Assembly (NCBI RefSeq): GCF_030549525.1
Contig: NZ_CP130831.1
Location: 4,303,501 to 4,367,500, forward strand
Direction: 5' to 3'
Source of the DNA: Stenotrophomonas sp. 704A1
GTDB taxonomy: Bacteria > Pseudomonadota > Gammaproteobacteria > Xanthomonadales > Xanthomonadaceae
DNA length: 64,000 bases
Shown in pieces: positions 9,145-18,747 of the stretch. Numbering within the stretch: the first letter of the stretch is position 1; each line of letters begins with the position of its first letter. The notes below the pieces were generated by a model. It worked only from the letters and a program-made list of their open reading frames with translations. It ran no database searches and had not been told where the DNA came from. A program made the translations under genes and the position numbers.

Positions 9145-10071
9145 GTGCCAACCACGCTGTTGCAATCCGATCTCCCCGGCCTGCCCTTGCGCCATCGCGG
9201 CAAGGTGCGTGATGTGTTCGATATCCCGCGCGAGCGGCTGCCTGCAGGGACCCCGCCGGGCGATTACCTGTTGATGGTCGCCACCGACCGCCTGTCGGCG
9301 TTCGATGTGGTCCTGCCCGACCCGATCCCGGGCAAGGGCGAGATGCTGTGCCAGGTGTCCAACTTCTGGTTCGCCAAGACCGCGCACCTGATGCCCAACC
9401 ACCTGACCGGCATCGACGTGGCCAGCGTGCTGCCCGAGGGCGTGGACCCGGCCCTGTACGCCAGGCGCGCGGTGGTCACCCGCAAGCTGAAGCCGGTACC
9501 GGTGGAAGCGATCGCCCGTGGCTACCTGATCGGCAGCGGCTGGAAGGACTACCAGCGCACCGGCAAGGTCAGCGGCATCGACCTGCCCGATGGCCTGCGC
9601 CAGGCCGAGCAGCTGCCCGAGCCGATCTTCACCCCTTCGACCAAGGCCGCCGTCGGCGACCATGACGAAAACATCGATTTCGATGCGATGGTGAAGGCCG
9701 TTGGCGCCGAGATGGCCGAGCGCGTGCGCGACGCCACGCTGCGCATCTACAAGTTCGCCGCCGACTACGCGCGCGAGCGCGGCATCATCCTGGCCGACAC
9801 CAAGTTCGAGTTCGGCACCGATGCCGATGGCCGTCTGTACATCATGGACGAGATGCTGACCCCGGATTCCTCGCGCTACTGGCCGGCCGACCAGTACGAA
9901 GTGGGCACCAGCCCGCCGAGCTACGACAAGCAGTTCGTCCGCGACTACCTGGAGACGCTGGACTGGGGCAAGACCGCCCCGGGCCCGAGCATTCCGGCGG
10001 AGATCATCGAGCGCACCCGTGCCAAGTACGCCGAGGCCCTGCAGCGCCTGGCCGGGATCAGCGTCGACTGA
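9145..10071 (+). CDS. purC: Phosphoribosylaminoimidazole-succinocarboxamide synthase
   Basis: 308 residues; the SAICAR synthetase of purine synthesis, joining aspartate to CAIR with ATP. It begins [21 protein letters not shown] with the GKVRD nucleotide motif, followed by [20 protein letters not shown], the [16 protein letters not shown] motif and the C-terminal [16 protein letters not shown] at 9145 is taken as start because AGGAG lies 5 bases before it; a TTG at 9109 lacks a ribosome site. The length matches the longer proteobacterial/yeast-like form (about 300) rather than the 237-residue E. coli form. Confidence 0.96.
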   Translation: MPTTLLQSDLPGLPLRHRGKVRDVFDIPRERLPAGTPPGDYLLMVATDRLSAFDVVLPDPIPGKGEMLCQVSNFWFAKTAHLMPNHLTGIDVASVLPEGVDPALYARRAVVTRKLKPVPVEAIARGYLIGSGWKDYQRTGKVSGIDLPDGLRQAEQLPEPIFTPSTKAAVGDHDENIDFDAMVKAVGAEMAERVRDATLRIYKFAADYARERGIILADTKFEFGTDADGRLYIMDEMLTPDSSRYWPADQYEVGTSPPSYDKQFVRDYLETLDWGKTAPGPSIPAEIIERTRAKYAEALQRLAGISVD

Positions 10072-10079
10072 TTCCCTGC

Positions 10080-10100
10080 GCCCCCGGCTTGGCCGGGGGC
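10080..10100 (+). terminator. Hairpin after purC, weak U tract
   Basis: Stem GCCCCCGG (10080-10087) pairs with CCGGGGGC (10093-10100) around a 5-base loop, then GTTGTGG rather than a pure T run. A further small palindrome GCCGGCC-GTT-GGCCGGC follows at 10117-10133. It may act as a 3' stabiliser or weak terminator. Confidence 0.45.
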
Positions 10101-10204
10101 GTTGTGGAGGGGTCGTGCCGGCCGTTGGCCGGCCGTCCCGGCGAACCCGCAGCCAGGCACTGGCCTGGCTCTCCTGACGGCCCTTGCCGGAGTATGCTGG
10201 CCGC

Positions 10205-10690
10205 ATGCAGACCACGACCCAGCTTGCGCGGCCGATCGACCGCTATTTCGCCAGCTATTCCGACGACCACCGCAACGTGATCAACCAGCGCATCCACGTG
10301 GTGGCGGTGCCGGCGATCCTGTGGTCGGTGGTGGCCCTGCTGTGGTGCGTACCGCCGCTGATCACCTGGTTCCAGTACGGCATCTGGTCGGCCTTCGCGA
10401 TGTTCAGCGCCTGGTGCTTCTACAACAAGCTGTCGCGCCCGCTGGGCATCGGCATGCTCATCCAGTTTTTCGTGTTCGGCTGCCTGTGCCGGCTGCTGGA
10501 AGCCGAAATCGGCCTGCACAACCTGTTCTGGCTGGCGGTCGGCGTGTTCGTGGTGGCCTGGATCGCACAGTTCATCGGCCACAAGTACGAGGGCCGCAAG
10601 CCCAGCTTCCTGACCGACCTGACCTATCTGCTGATCGGGCCGGCCTGGGTGATGGCCAAGGCCTACCGCAAGCTCGATTGGCGCTACTGA
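10205..10690 (+). CDS. Mpo1-like (DUF962) membrane protein
   Basis: 161 residues with four hydrophobic segments (about residues 35-55, 60-80, 88-105, 112-130). The opening RPIDRYFASYSDDHRNVINQ followed by IHVVAVPAILWS, and the histidine in IGHKYEGRKP, match the DUF962/Mpo1 family, whose yeast member is an Fe(II)-dependent dioxygenase in 2-hydroxy fatty acid alpha-oxidation. The bacterial role is not established. The ATG at 10205 is the natural start; it stands alone between purC and the Mrp operon. Confidence 0.8.
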   Translation: MQTTTQLARPIDRYFASYSDDHRNVINQRIHVVAVPAILWSVVALLWCVPPLITWFQYGIWSAFAMFSAWCFYNKLSRPLGIGMLIQFFVFGCLCRLLEAEIGLHNLFWLAVGVFVVAWIAQFIGHKYEGRKPSFLTDLTYLLIGPAWVMAKAYRKLDWRY

Positions 10691-11021
10691 CCCCGCGCGG
10701 TCTGTCCCGGGCCGTTGTTTCCTGAACGGGCAGATTCCGTCACCCGTAGTCCACGGTGGCCCTGCCAGCCTGCGCCCGTGACCCGTCCCCCATCGTCCCC
10801 CGTTGACGGCAGCCCCTGTGCGACAGGGCCTGCGGTCTCCCTGCGTGGGCGTAGGGTGATCCCCAGGGCAGCCGGAGAGAGATCGCAGGAACCGGATGGT
10901 GCGCCGCAGAAAAAATGAATCAGCGAACGTTACATGCAATTGATCGCTGTTCGATGGGTTTCGGCGACATTTGACGGCCTGTTATCCTCCCTGACCTGCT
11001 CGTGAATCATGGATTCCCTGC
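10691..11021. other. Gap of 331 bases upstream of the Mrp operon
   Basis: No gene was found. The last 110 bases are more AT-rich and include TGTTATCCT at 10979-10987, which resembles an extended -10 element, but no matching -35 was seen. The Mrp operon promoter is probably here; its exact position is not supported by the sequence alone. Confidence 0.4.
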
Positions 11022-13850
11022 ATGCTCCCCAGCCTGCCCCTGCTGCTGGCCCTGCCGTTCCTGATGGCAGTGGCTGTTGCGGCCTTCCCCCGTAGTTCGC
11101 GCTCGACTGCTGCCTGGCTGGCGGCACTGGCGCCGTTGGGCGGGCTGGCGATCCTCGCCTGGCTGACACCGGCGGTACTCGATGGCCAGGTCGTACGGAC
11201 GCTGGTTCCGTGGCTGCCGCAGATCGGGCTGGACTTCACCCTGCGCCTGGACGGGCTTGCCTGGATGTTCGCCGGGCTGGTGCTGGGCATCGGCGCGCTG
11301 GTGGTGCTGTATGCCCGCTACTACCTGAGCGGCCAGGACAACGCGCACCGCTTCTACACCTACCTGCTGCTGTTCATGGGCGCCATGCTGGGCATGGTGC
11401 TGTCCGGCAACCTGTTGCTGCTGATGATCTTCTGGGAAATGACCAGCATCAGCTCGTTCCTGCTGATCGGTTTCTGGTCGCATCGCCAGGATGCCCGGGA
11501 GGGCGCGCGGATGGCGCTGGTGATCACCGGCGGTGGCGGCCTGGCGCTGCTCGGCGGCGTGCTGCTGATCGGCCGCATCGTCGGCAGCTTCGATCTGGAC
11601 GTGGTGCTGGCCGCGGGCGAACAGATCCGTGCCAGCACGCTGTACCCGTACGCCCTGTTCCTGGTGCTGGCCGGCATCTTCACCAAGAGCGCGCAGTTCC
11701 CGTTCCATTTCTGGCTGCCGCACGCAATGGCCGCGCCGACCCCGGTGTCGGCCTACCTGCACTCGGCCACCATGGTGAAGGCCGGCGTGTTCCTGCTGGC
11801 GCGCCTGCACCCGGCACTGGCCGGCAGCGACCTGTTCTTCTATACGGTCAGCGGCATCGGCGCGATCACCCTGCTGATCGGTGCCTGGAACGCGATCTTC
11901 CAGCACGACCTGAAGGGCCTGCTGGCCTATTCGACGATCTCGCACCTGGGCCTGATCACCCTGCTGTTCGGCCTGTCCACGCCGATGGCGGTGGTCGCCG
12001 GCGTGTTCCACATCCTCAATCACGCCACCTTCAAGGCCTCGCTGTTCATGGCCGCGGGCATCATCGACCACGAGACCGGCACCCGCGACATGCGCAAGCT
12101 GGGGGGGCTGCGCCGGCTGATGCCGTTCACCAGCGCGCTGGCGATCATCGCGTCGCTGGCGATGGCCGGCATCCCGCTGCTCAATGGCTTCCTGTCCAAG
12201 GAAATGCTGTTCGCCGAGGCACTCAGTGCCGGCGGCCCCGACACCATGCGCACGGCGGTATCGATCGCCGCCCTGCTGGCCGGTGTGTTCGGCGTGGCCT
12301 ACAGCCTGCGCTTCGTGCACGACACCTTCTTCGGACCCGGCCCGCACGACCTGGACCGGGTACCGCATGAGCCGCCGCGCTGGATGAAGGTGCCGGTGGA
12401 AATCCTGGTGGTGATCTGCGTGGCCGTCGGCATTGCGCCGGCACTGACCGTGGCGCCGGTGCTGCACGCGGCAGCCGCCTCGATCCTGGGCAGCGCGATG
12501 CCCGAGTACAGCCTGTCGGTGTGGCATGGCTTCAACCTGCCGCTGGCGATGAGTGCGATCGGCGTGGTCGGTGGCGTGGCGCTGTATTTCGGCCTGCGCA
12601 AGCTGATCAATCTGCACGGGGTGACCAACACCAGCCCGGGCCGCAACGCCTTCCACCGCCAGCTGGATCTGCTGTCGGCGGCGGCGCAGCGCCTGACTGC
12701 GGCGATCGCCAACGGCAGCCTGCAGCGGATGCTGCTGGGCCTGGTGCTGGTGGCGATCGTGGTGGCCGCCGCGCCGTTCGTGGCCAACCCGGCCTCGCCG
12801 AACTGGACCGCACCGCAGCCGATCCCGCTGCTGGGCTGGGCGCTGTGGCTGGTGATGATGGCCTGTGCGGTGGCCACGCTGCGCATGTACAAGCAGCGCC
12901 TGCTGGCGGTGCTGCTGGTCGGTGGTGTCGGCCTGATGGTGGCGCTGACCTTCGTGTTCCTGTCCGCGCCCGACCTGGCGCTGACCCAGCTGCTGGTGGA
13001 GATGGTCACCCTGGTGCTGATGCTGCTGGGCATGAACTACCTGCCCGCCCAGTCCGGACCGGAGCGCCCGCGCTGGCGCAAGCGCCGTGACGCGCTGATC
13101 GCGATCATTGCCGGCGCCGGGCTCGGCGCGCTGGCATACAGCGCGATGACCCTGCCGCCCAACACCATGGCCGGCGAACTGCTCGCCCGTGCCCTGCCCG
13201 AAGCGTACGGTCAGAACGTGGTCAACGTGATCCTGGTCGACTTCCGCGGCTTCGATACCTTCGGCGAGATCACCGTGTTCGGCATCGCCGCGCTGGTGGT
13301 GCACGCGCTGCTGCGGCGCACGCGGATGGCGCCGGAACAGATCATGCCCGGCCCGCCGATCAAGCTGCCGGTGCCGGCCGATCTGGCCCAGATCATGTTC
13401 CCGCTGACCCTGACCGTGTCGATCTTCCTGTTCCTGCGCGGCCACAACGCGCCCGGTGGCGGCTTCATTGCCGGCCTGGTGCTGGCGGTGCCGCTGCTGA
13501 TCCAGTACGTCATCCAGGGCACGGCCTCGGTGGAATCCCGCTTCGGCTTCGACTACATCCGCTGCATCGGTGCGGGCCTGCTGATCGCCATCCTCAGCGG
13601 CAGCGCCTCGATGCTGTTCGGCGTGCCGTTCCTGACCAGCGGCCACCTGGACCTGCACCTGCCGTTGATCGGCGAGGTGCCGCTGGCCAGCGCGATTGGT
13701 TTTGACATCGGCGTGTACCTGGTGGTGTTCGGTGGCGCGATGCTGATGCTGTCGATGATGGCGACCGTGAAACCCTCTCGCACCCGCACCGCGCGCAAGG
13801 GCGAGATCGACCTGCAACGCCGCTCGGCACGCACCGGGGAGATGCACTGA
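11022..13850 (+). CDS. phaAB: Mrp/Pha antiporter subunit A-B fusion
   Basis: 942 residues, the first and largest subunit of a multisubunit monovalent cation/proton antiporter in the inner membrane. The N-terminal two thirds is a NuoL/MrpA-like transporter of many helices with the conserved FWEMTSISSFLLIGFW, KSAQFPFHFWLPHAMAAPTPVSAYLHSATMVKAG-type region (about residues 225-260) and LLAYSTISHLG. The final 150 residues (about 785-920, with RGHNAPGGGFIAGL) are an MrpB domain, so A and B are fused as in group 2 Pha systems. Its stop overlaps the phaC ATG by one base. Confidence 0.93.
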   Translation: MLPSLPLLLALPFLMAVAVAAFPRSSRSTAAWLAALAPLGGLAILAWLTPAVLDGQVVRTLVPWLPQIGLDFTLRLDGLAWMFAGLVLGIGALVVLYARYYLSGQDNAHRFYTYLLLFMGAMLGMVLSGNLLLLMIFWEMTSISSFLLIGFWSHRQDAREGARMALVITGGGGLALLGGVLLIGRIVGSFDLDVVLAAGEQIRASTLYPYALFLVLAGIFTKSAQFPFHFWLPHAMAAPTPVSAYLHSATMVKAGVFLLARLHPALAGSDLFFYTVSGIGAITLLIGAWNAIFQHDLKGLLAYSTISHLGLITLLFGLSTPMAVVAGVFHILNHATFKASLFMAAGIIDHETGTRDMRKLGGLRRLMPFTSALAIIASLAMAGIPLLNGFLSKEMLFAEALSAGGPDTMRTAVSIAALLAGVFGVAYSLRFVHDTFFGPGPHDLDRVPHEPPRWMKVPVEILVVICVAVGIAPALTVAPVLHAAAASILGSAMPEYSLSVWHGFNLPLAMSAIGVVGGVALYFGLRKLINLHGVTNTSPGRNAFHRQLDLLSAAAQRLTAAIANGSLQRMLLGLVLVAIVVAAAPFVANPASPNWTAPQPIPLLGWALWLVMMACAVATLRMYKQRLLAVLLVGGVGLMVALTFVFLSAPDLALTQLLVEMVTLVLMLLGMNYLPAQSGPERPRWRKRRDALIAIIAGAGLGALAYSAMTLPPNTMAGELLARALPEAYGQNVVNVILVDFRGFDTFGEITVFGIAALVVHALLRRTRMAPEQIMPGPPIKLPVPADLAQIMFPLTLTVSIFLFLRGHNAPGGGFIAGLVLAVPLLIQYVIQGTASVESRFGFDYIRCIGAGLLIAILSGSASMLFGVPFLTSGHLDLHLPLIGEVPLASAIGFDIGVYLVVFGGAMLMLSMMATVKPSRTRTARKGEIDLQRRSARTGEMH

Positions 13851-14227
13851 TGGAACTGGCCCTGGCCTCTGCGATCGGCGTGCTGACCGCCATCGGTATC
13901 TACCTGCTGCTGCGCGCACGCAGCTTCGATGTGATCCTGGGCATGACTTTCCTGTCCTATGCCACCAACCTGCTGATCTTCGCCGGTGGCCGCGTGGTGC
14001 TGGGCAAGGCACCGGTGCTGCAGGAGGGCGTGGACAGCAACCTCGGCAACTACACCGATCCGCTGCCGCAGGCGCTGGTGCTGACCGCCATCGTCATTGC
14101 CTTTGCGATGACTGCGGTCAGCATCGTGCTGGCCATACGCAGCCGCAGCGACAACCACAGCGACCATGTGGACGCGCACGAGCTGGATGACGATGCAGCG
14201 CCGCGCCGTGGCGAGGACCAGGCATGA
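13850..14227 (+). CDS. phaC: Mrp/Pha antiporter subunit C (NuoK-like)
   Basis: 125 residues with three transmembrane helices and the LASAIGVLTAIGIYLLLRARSF opening split across helix 1, then GMTFLSYATNLLIF and DPLPQALVLTAIVIAFAMTA, which are the standard MrpC/NuoK motifs. The C-terminal tail is acidic and histidine-rich (SDHVDAHELDDD). It overlaps both neighbours by a few bases (TGATG before, ATGA after), showing tight coupling in the operon. Confidence 0.94.
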   Translation: MELALASAIGVLTAIGIYLLLRARSFDVILGMTFLSYATNLLIFAGGRVVLGKAPVLQEGVDSNLGNYTDPLPQALVLTAIVIAFAMTAVSIVLAIRSRSDNHSDHVDAHELDDDAAPRRGEDQA

Positions 14228-15759
14228 ACCATCTGGTGATCCTGCCGATCCTGGTTCCGCTGCTTGGCGCCGCGCTGTCGCTGTTCGTCGAGCATCGTCG
14301 CTATGGCCCGAAGGTGCAGCGCGCGGTCGCCTGGACCGCGCTGGGGGCGTTGGCGGTGGTGGTCGGCCTGCTGTTCGCCGATACCGCCGGCGGTGACGTC
14401 CGCGTCTACCTGCTGGGCGACTGGCCGTCACGGCTGGGCATCGCACTGGTGGCCGACCGGTTGTCGGCGTGGATGCTGCTGACCACCCTGCTGCTGGCCA
14501 TTCCGTGCCTGCTGCATGCCTGCTCGGGCTGGGACCGGCGCGCACCGCACTTCCATGCGCTGTTCCAGTTCCAGCTGGTGGGGCTCAACGGCGCCTTCCT
14601 GACCGGCGACATCTTCAACCTGTTCGTGTTCTTCGAGGTGATGCTGATCGCCTCCTACGGCCTGCTGCTCAGCGGCGGCCGCGGCCTGCGCATGCGCATC
14701 GGCCTGCACTACGTGGTGTTCAACGTCACCGCCTCGACCCTGTTCCTGATCGCCCTGGGCCTGCTGTACGCCTCGCTGGGGTCGTTGAACATGGCCGAGC
14801 TGTCGCAGCGCGTGGCCGAGGTGCCGCCGGCGCAGCTGACCCTGGTAAAGGCCACGATGGGCCTGCTGCTGCTGGTGTTCTGCGCCAAGGCCGCGCTGAT
14901 GCCGCTGTACCTGTGGCTGCCCGAATCGTATGCGCGCGCCCCAGCGGCGGTGGCCGCGCTGTTCGCGATCATGACCAAGGTCGGCCTGTACGCGGTGCTG
15001 CGCATCCAGATGCTGTGGTTCGGTGATGACGCCGGCGCGATGGCCGGTTACGGCCGCGACTGGCTGCTGTGGGCCGGTGTGGCCACGCTGGTGCTGGGCG
15101 GCCTGGGCGCGCTGGCTGCCGCGCGCCTGCGCGTGCTGATCTCCTACCTGGTGATCGTCTCGGCCGCCACGCTGTTCATCGCTTTCGCGGTGGGCACGCC
15201 GGCGGTGCTGTCCGCGGGCCTGTACTACCTGCCACACAGCAGTTTCGTCGCGGCCGCGCTGTTCCTGGTGGCCGACCTGATCCGCCGCCGCCGTGGCGGT
15301 GCCAGCGACCGCAAGGAAGTGATCGCGCCGATGCCGGGCAAGGAAACGCCTGCGCTGCTGTTCCTGATCGCGGCGGTCTCGGTGGCCGGCCTGCCGCCGT
15401 TGTCCGGCTTCCTGGCCAAGGCGGCGCTGCTGGCCGGCATGCCGGCGCAGTACACCGGCGCGGTGTGGACCGCAGTCCTGGTCAGCAGCCTGCTGGTGAT
15501 CATGGGCCTGACCCGCGGCGGCATCCGCCTGTTCTGGCGCGTGCCGCCGGTGGACGCGGACGCTCCGCCCCCGCGCAAGGCCAAGCTGCGCCGGGTGGAG
15601 CTGTTTGCGGCCTGCATCCTGCTTGCCTACGGCATCGGCATGACCCTTGCCGCCGCGCCGCTGATGCGCCACACCGATGGCATCGCTGCCCAGCTGCTGC
15701 AGCCGGGCGAGTACGTGCAGCAGCTGCGTGCGACCACGCCGGAGATCCGTCAGCCATGA
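14224..15759 (+). CDS. phaD: Mrp/Pha antiporter subunit D
   Basis: 511 residues, a NuoN/NuoM-like polytopic subunit of the antiporter. Recognisable stretches are TGDIFNLFVFFEVMLIASYGLL near residues 125-146, KAALMPLYLWLPESYARAP near 222-240 with the lysine and the proline-rich helix of proton-translocating subunits, and LPPLSGFLAKAALL near 390. It begins with an ATGA overlap on phaC and ends with an overlap on phaE. Confidence 0.94.
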   Translation: MNHLVILPILVPLLGAALSLFVEHRRYGPKVQRAVAWTALGALAVVVGLLFADTAGGDVRVYLLGDWPSRLGIALVADRLSAWMLLTTLLLAIPCLLHACSGWDRRAPHFHALFQFQLVGLNGAFLTGDIFNLFVFFEVMLIASYGLLLSGGRGLRMRIGLHYVVFNVTASTLFLIALGLLYASLGSLNMAELSQRVAEVPPAQLTLVKATMGLLLLVFCAKAALMPLYLWLPESYARAPAAVAALFAIMTKVGLYAVLRIQMLWFGDDAGAMAGYGRDWLLWAGVATLVLGGLGALAAARLRVLISYLVIVSAATLFIAFAVGTPAVLSAGLYYLPHSSFVAAALFLVADLIRRRRGGASDRKEVIAPMPGKETPALLFLIAAVSVAGLPPLSGFLAKAALLAGMPAQYTGAVWTAVLVSSLLVIMGLTRGGIRLFWRVPPVDADAPPPRKAKLRRVELFAACILLAYGIGMTLAAAPLMRHTDGIAAQLLQPGEYVQQLRATTPEIRQP

Positions 15760-16262
15760 CCGCCAAGCGTTCTGCGTTCCGCCGCCTGATTCCCTCGCCC
15801 GCGCTGAGCCTGATGGTGCTGGCGTTCTGGCTGCTGATGTCCGACAGCTTCAGCGTCGGCCAGTTCCTGCTGGGCCTGCTGCTGGGCCTGGTGATTCCGC
15901 TGTTCGCCGCGCGCCTGGACCGCGAGTTCGCCCGCATCGGCACGCTGCGCCCGCTGCCCAAGCTGGTGCTGGTGACCCTGTGGGACATCCTGGTCTCCAA
16001 CATCCGCGTGGCCATCCAGGTGCTCGGCCCGGAGAAGAACATCCACCCCGGTTTCATCTGGCTGCCGCTGGACATCGCCAACATCCACGGCATCGCGGCA
16101 CTGACCAGCATGATCACGCTGACCCCGGGCACGGTCTCGGCCGCGCTCAGCGACGACCGCAGGTTCCTGCTGGTGCATGTGCTGCACCTGGAGGATCCGC
16201 AGGCGCTGATCGATACGATCAAGCGACGTTATGAAGCCCCGTTGATGGAGATCTTCCCATGA
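15756..16262 (+). CDS. phaE: Mrp/Pha antiporter subunit E
   Basis: 168 residues, normal for MrpE. Two N-terminal helices (residues about 17-35 and 40-57) precede the conserved cytoplasmic part with LVTLWDILVSNIRVAIQVLGP and SMITLTPGTVSAALSDD. MrpE is needed for assembly of the complex. The ATG at 15756 overlaps the phaD stop (ATGA) and its own stop overlaps the phaF start the same way. Confidence 0.94.
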   Translation: MTAKRSAFRRLIPSPALSLMVLAFWLLMSDSFSVGQFLLGLLLGLVIPLFAARLDREFARIGTLRPLPKLVLVTLWDILVSNIRVAIQVLGPEKNIHPGFIWLPLDIANIHGIAALTSMITLTPGTVSAALSDDRRFLLVHVLHLEDPQALIDTIKRRYEAPLMEIFP

Positions 16263-16543
16263 CTGGATTCCAGATCATCCAGACCACCCTGGTGGTATGC
16301 ATGCACGTGGTCGGCCTGGCCATGCTGCTGGCCACCTGGCGCCTGCTGCGCGGACCGACCGTGCCCGACCGCATCCTGGCACTGGATACGCTGTCGGTAA
16401 CCGCGATCGCCGAGCTGATGCTGTTCGGCATGTACCTCAATTCGGCGATCTACTTCGAGGCGGCGCTGGTCATCGCCATGCTGGGCTTCGGCAGCACGGT
16501 GGTGCTCAGCAAGTTCGTGCTGCGCCGGGATATCGTCGAATGA
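16259..16543 (+). CDS. phaF: Mrp/Pha antiporter subunit F
   Basis: 94 residues with three helices. LLRGPTVPDRILALDTLSV in the middle is the MrpF hallmark. The start overlaps phaE and the stop overlaps phaG by four bases each. It is one of the small subunits required for antiport. Confidence 0.94.
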   Translation: MTGFQIIQTTLVVCMHVVGLAMLLATWRLLRGPTVPDRILALDTLSVTAIAELMLFGMYLNSAIYFEAALVIAMLGFGSTVVLSKFVLRRDIVE

Positions 16544-16926
16544 TCACCGCCCTCCAGATCGGCCTGTCGCTGCTGCTGCTGTTCGGCTGCTTCTTCATCC
16601 TGGTCGGTGCACTGGGGCTGGTGAAGCTGTCGACCTTCTTCAAGCGCCTGCATGCGCCCACCAAGGCCAGCACCCTGGGGGTCGGCTGCGTGCTGGTGTG
16701 CTCGGTCTGCTACCACATCTTCCTGGGCCAGGACCCGCAGCCACGCGAGCTGCTGATCACGGTGTTCCTGTTCATCACCGCGCCGATCAGTGCGCACCTG
16801 ATGGCCAAGGCGGCACTGTCGCTGCTGATGGAAACCCGCCCCAGCCTGCCGGGCAACGAGCGGGCCGAAGACGAGCAGCTGCCGCCGCCGGAACCGGAGC
16901 GGGAAGAGGACACCACCGCGCGTTGA
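16540..16926 (+). CDS. phaG: Mrp/Pha antiporter subunit G
   Basis: 128 residues with three helices; GALGLVKLSTFFKRLHAPTKA near residues 25-45 is the MrpG signature and TVFLFITAPISAHLMAKAA the third helix. The tail is rich in Glu and Pro. It is the last gene of the six-gene Mrp cluster; a minus-strand gene ends only 26 bases beyond, with no clear terminator between. Confidence 0.93.
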   Translation: MITALQIGLSLLLLFGCFFILVGALGLVKLSTFFKRLHAPTKASTLGVGCVLVCSVCYHIFLGQDPQPRELLITVFLFITAPISAHLMAKAALSLLMETRPSLPGNERAEDEQLPPPEPEREEDTTAR

Positions 16927-16952
16927 AACCGGGTGCCGACCCGTGGCCGGCC

Positions 16953-17906
16953 CTACACCAGCAGCGCGAGCTCCAGCCCCAGCCAGGCCACGAACGCGAC
17001 CAGCAGGATCGCGCCTTCGCCACGGCTGATGCGCAGGTCGCCGCGCAGCATCGGGTAGAGCACCAGCGCGAAGGCCAGCAGGGCCGGCAGTTCCAGCCGC
17101 ACGAACGACGCCGGCAGCGCCAGCGGTTGCAGCAGGCCCATTGCGCCGATCACCAGCATCAGGTTGACCACGCTGGAGCCCAGGACATGGCCGAGCACCA
17201 TATCGCCGTGACCGCGACGCGCGGCGGCAACCGCGGCGGCCACTTCCGGCAGCGCGGTGCCGATCGCCACCGGCAGCAGGCCGACCAGCAACGGGGTCCA
17301 GCCCAGCGCGGCGCCGAAATCCGCTGCCGCGCCCACCACCAGGCGCGCGCCCCAGTACAGGGCCAGCGCGGCGATGAGCACGCGCAACACGTTCAGCGGC
17401 AGGCTGGTGCGGCTCAACGCCGACTCGGCGATCTGCGCCTGTACCTCGGTGTTCTCGTGGCGCCCGCGCCGCAGCAGTACGCACTGCACCACGACGAACC
17501 CCACCACCAGCACGCCGGCTTCCCAGCGCAGCAACCGGCCGTCGAGGCCGAACACGATCAGCAGCAGGCCGGCGCCCAGCAGCGCCCACCACAGCACCCG
17601 CTGCAGGCGGGCACGCAGCAGCAGTGGCGTCACCACTGCGGCCATGGCCAGGGTCAGACCCAGGTTGACCACGCTGCTGCCGATCGCGTTGCCCAGGGCC
17701 AGCTCGGGCTGGCCGACCCACAGGGCGCGGGCGTTGACCGCCAGTTCCGGCAGCGACGTGGTGATGCCGAGCAGCAGCAGGCCGGCCGTGAAGGCACTGG
17801 CGCCGAAGCGCTGGGCAAGGCCGGCGACGGCCTTGACGATGGAGTCCCCGCCCAGCGCCAGCAGCAGCAGGCCAAGCAGGAACCAGGCAATGGCAATAGC
17901 GATCAT
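16953..17906 (-). CDS. Sodium/calcium exchanger family antiporter (YrbG-like)
   Basis: 317 residues in about ten hydrophobic helices arranged as two inverted repeats. The alpha-repeat motifs are present twice: GITTSLPELAVN with GNAIGSSVVNLGLT (about residues 48-85) and GTALPEVAAA with GHVLGSSVVNLMLV (about 215-250). This is the CaCA family as in E. coli YrbG (325 residues), which moves Ca2+ against Na+ or H+ in the inner membrane; ion specificity is not proven by sequence. It converges on the Mrp operon, perhaps a cation-homeostasis neighbourhood. Confidence 0.9.
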   Translation of the reverse strand: MIAIAIAWFLLGLLLLALGGDSIVKAVAGLAQRFGASAFTAGLLLLGITTSLPELAVNARALWVGQPELALGNAIGSSVVNLGLTLAMAAVVTPLLLRARLQRVLWWALLGAGLLLIVFGLDGRLLRWEAGVLVVGFVVVQCVLLRRGRHENTEVQAQIAESALSRTSLPLNVLRVLIAALALYWGARLVVGAAADFGAALGWTPLLVGLLPVAIGTALPEVAAAVAAARRGHGDMVLGHVLGSSVVNLMLVIGAMGLLQPLALPASFVRLELPALLAFALVLYPMLRGDLRISRGEGAILLVAFVAWLGLELALLV

Positions 17907-17978
17907 CGAGCACTCCCCAGCGGTCGTGGCGCGATTCTACGCCCGGCCACCCGTTGTGGGGGGCCGGGCCCGGGGCGA

Positions 17979-18623
17979 TCAGCCGCAGCCTTCGGCGTAG
18001 TCCACCTGCGGGGTCCGGCCGACCCGCCAGGTACTGACCTTGCCGTCAGCGCCGAGGGTGAAATCCACGATCGCCGCGCCTTCCTGTGCCGGGCGCACGC
18101 GCAGATGCTGGGCCTTGTCGTCGTACTTGTCCGGGCCGACATCGCCGCGCTCGGGATACAGCACCTGCAGTTCCCCCAGGGTCATGCCGACCCGGCCCCC
18201 TCCGGGCGCGACGATCGCCGGGCTGCGCACGTCGTAGCGCACCAGCTTGCGGCCCTCGATCATCAGCCGGGGGTCCTCGGCGTCCTGCGGCCGCAGGAAG
18301 TAGCAGCCGTCATTGCTGTCATCGGCTGGCAGCGGCTTGCCGGAGGCGTCGGTTCCCAGGCCCTGCAGCGGTGCACCGAAGCCACTGCGGACCTCGGCGA
18401 TGCCCGCACCCAGCGCCACGCCGCCGAAGCCGTCCAGGCGCGCCGGGCTGTCGCGGCGCGGGTCCACCGGCGACGCGGTCGACAGATCGGCGTCGGCGGG
18501 TACCGACGCGTCCTTGGCCGGTGCCGTAGCGGCGGGCGCTGCGTCGGGTGCATCGGCGTCGGCACTACGGTTGCAGGCGGCCAGCGACAACAGCAGCAGG
18601 CCAGCCATCGGGAGTGATTTCAT
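17979..18623 (-). CDS. Unknown lipoprotein
   Basis: 214 residues. The N terminus MKSLPMAGLLLLSLAAC is a lipoprotein signal with the lipobox LAAC (Cys17). A low-complexity Ala/Asp/Pro linker (residues 20-55) follows. The rest is a small domain with FGGVALGAGIAEVRSGFG, CYFLRPQ and GRVGMTLGELQVLYPE, in which the GMTLGEL pattern looks like the repeat of small periplasmic domains also seen in other lipoproteins. I do not recognise a specific function. A final CG pair suggests a possible disulphide between the Cys at about 108 and the C-terminal one. Confidence 0.75.
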   Translation of the reverse strand: MKSLPMAGLLLLSLAACNRSADADAPDAAPAATAPAKDASVPADADLSTASPVDPRRDSPARLDGFGGVALGAGIAEVRSGFGAPLQGLGTDASGKPLPADDSNDGCYFLRPQDAEDPRLMIEGRKLVRYDVRSPAIVAPGGGRVGMTLGELQVLYPERGDVGPDKYDDKAQHLRVRPAQEGAAIVDFTLGADGKVSTWRVGRTPQVDYAEGCG

Positions 18624-18747
18624 GGGCGCGGATCCTTGGCTCGGGGTGGCTGCACGCTAGCGCAGCGCGCGTGCAGGCGCTGCATTGTCATCGCGGTTTC
18701 ATCGCACTCGTTCAGGCTCGGCGAGCACCGACCTGGCTGTCCTACCC

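Noticed and set aside
10117..10133. Second terminator after purC
   Set aside because: A small GC palindrome without a T run; more like a REP remnant.
11007..14012. A 1001-codon open frame on the minus strand
   Set aside because: It is His/Gln/Arg-rich low-complexity sequence antiparallel to the phaAB and phaC genes, whose motifs are unmistakable. High GC leaves antisense frames open.
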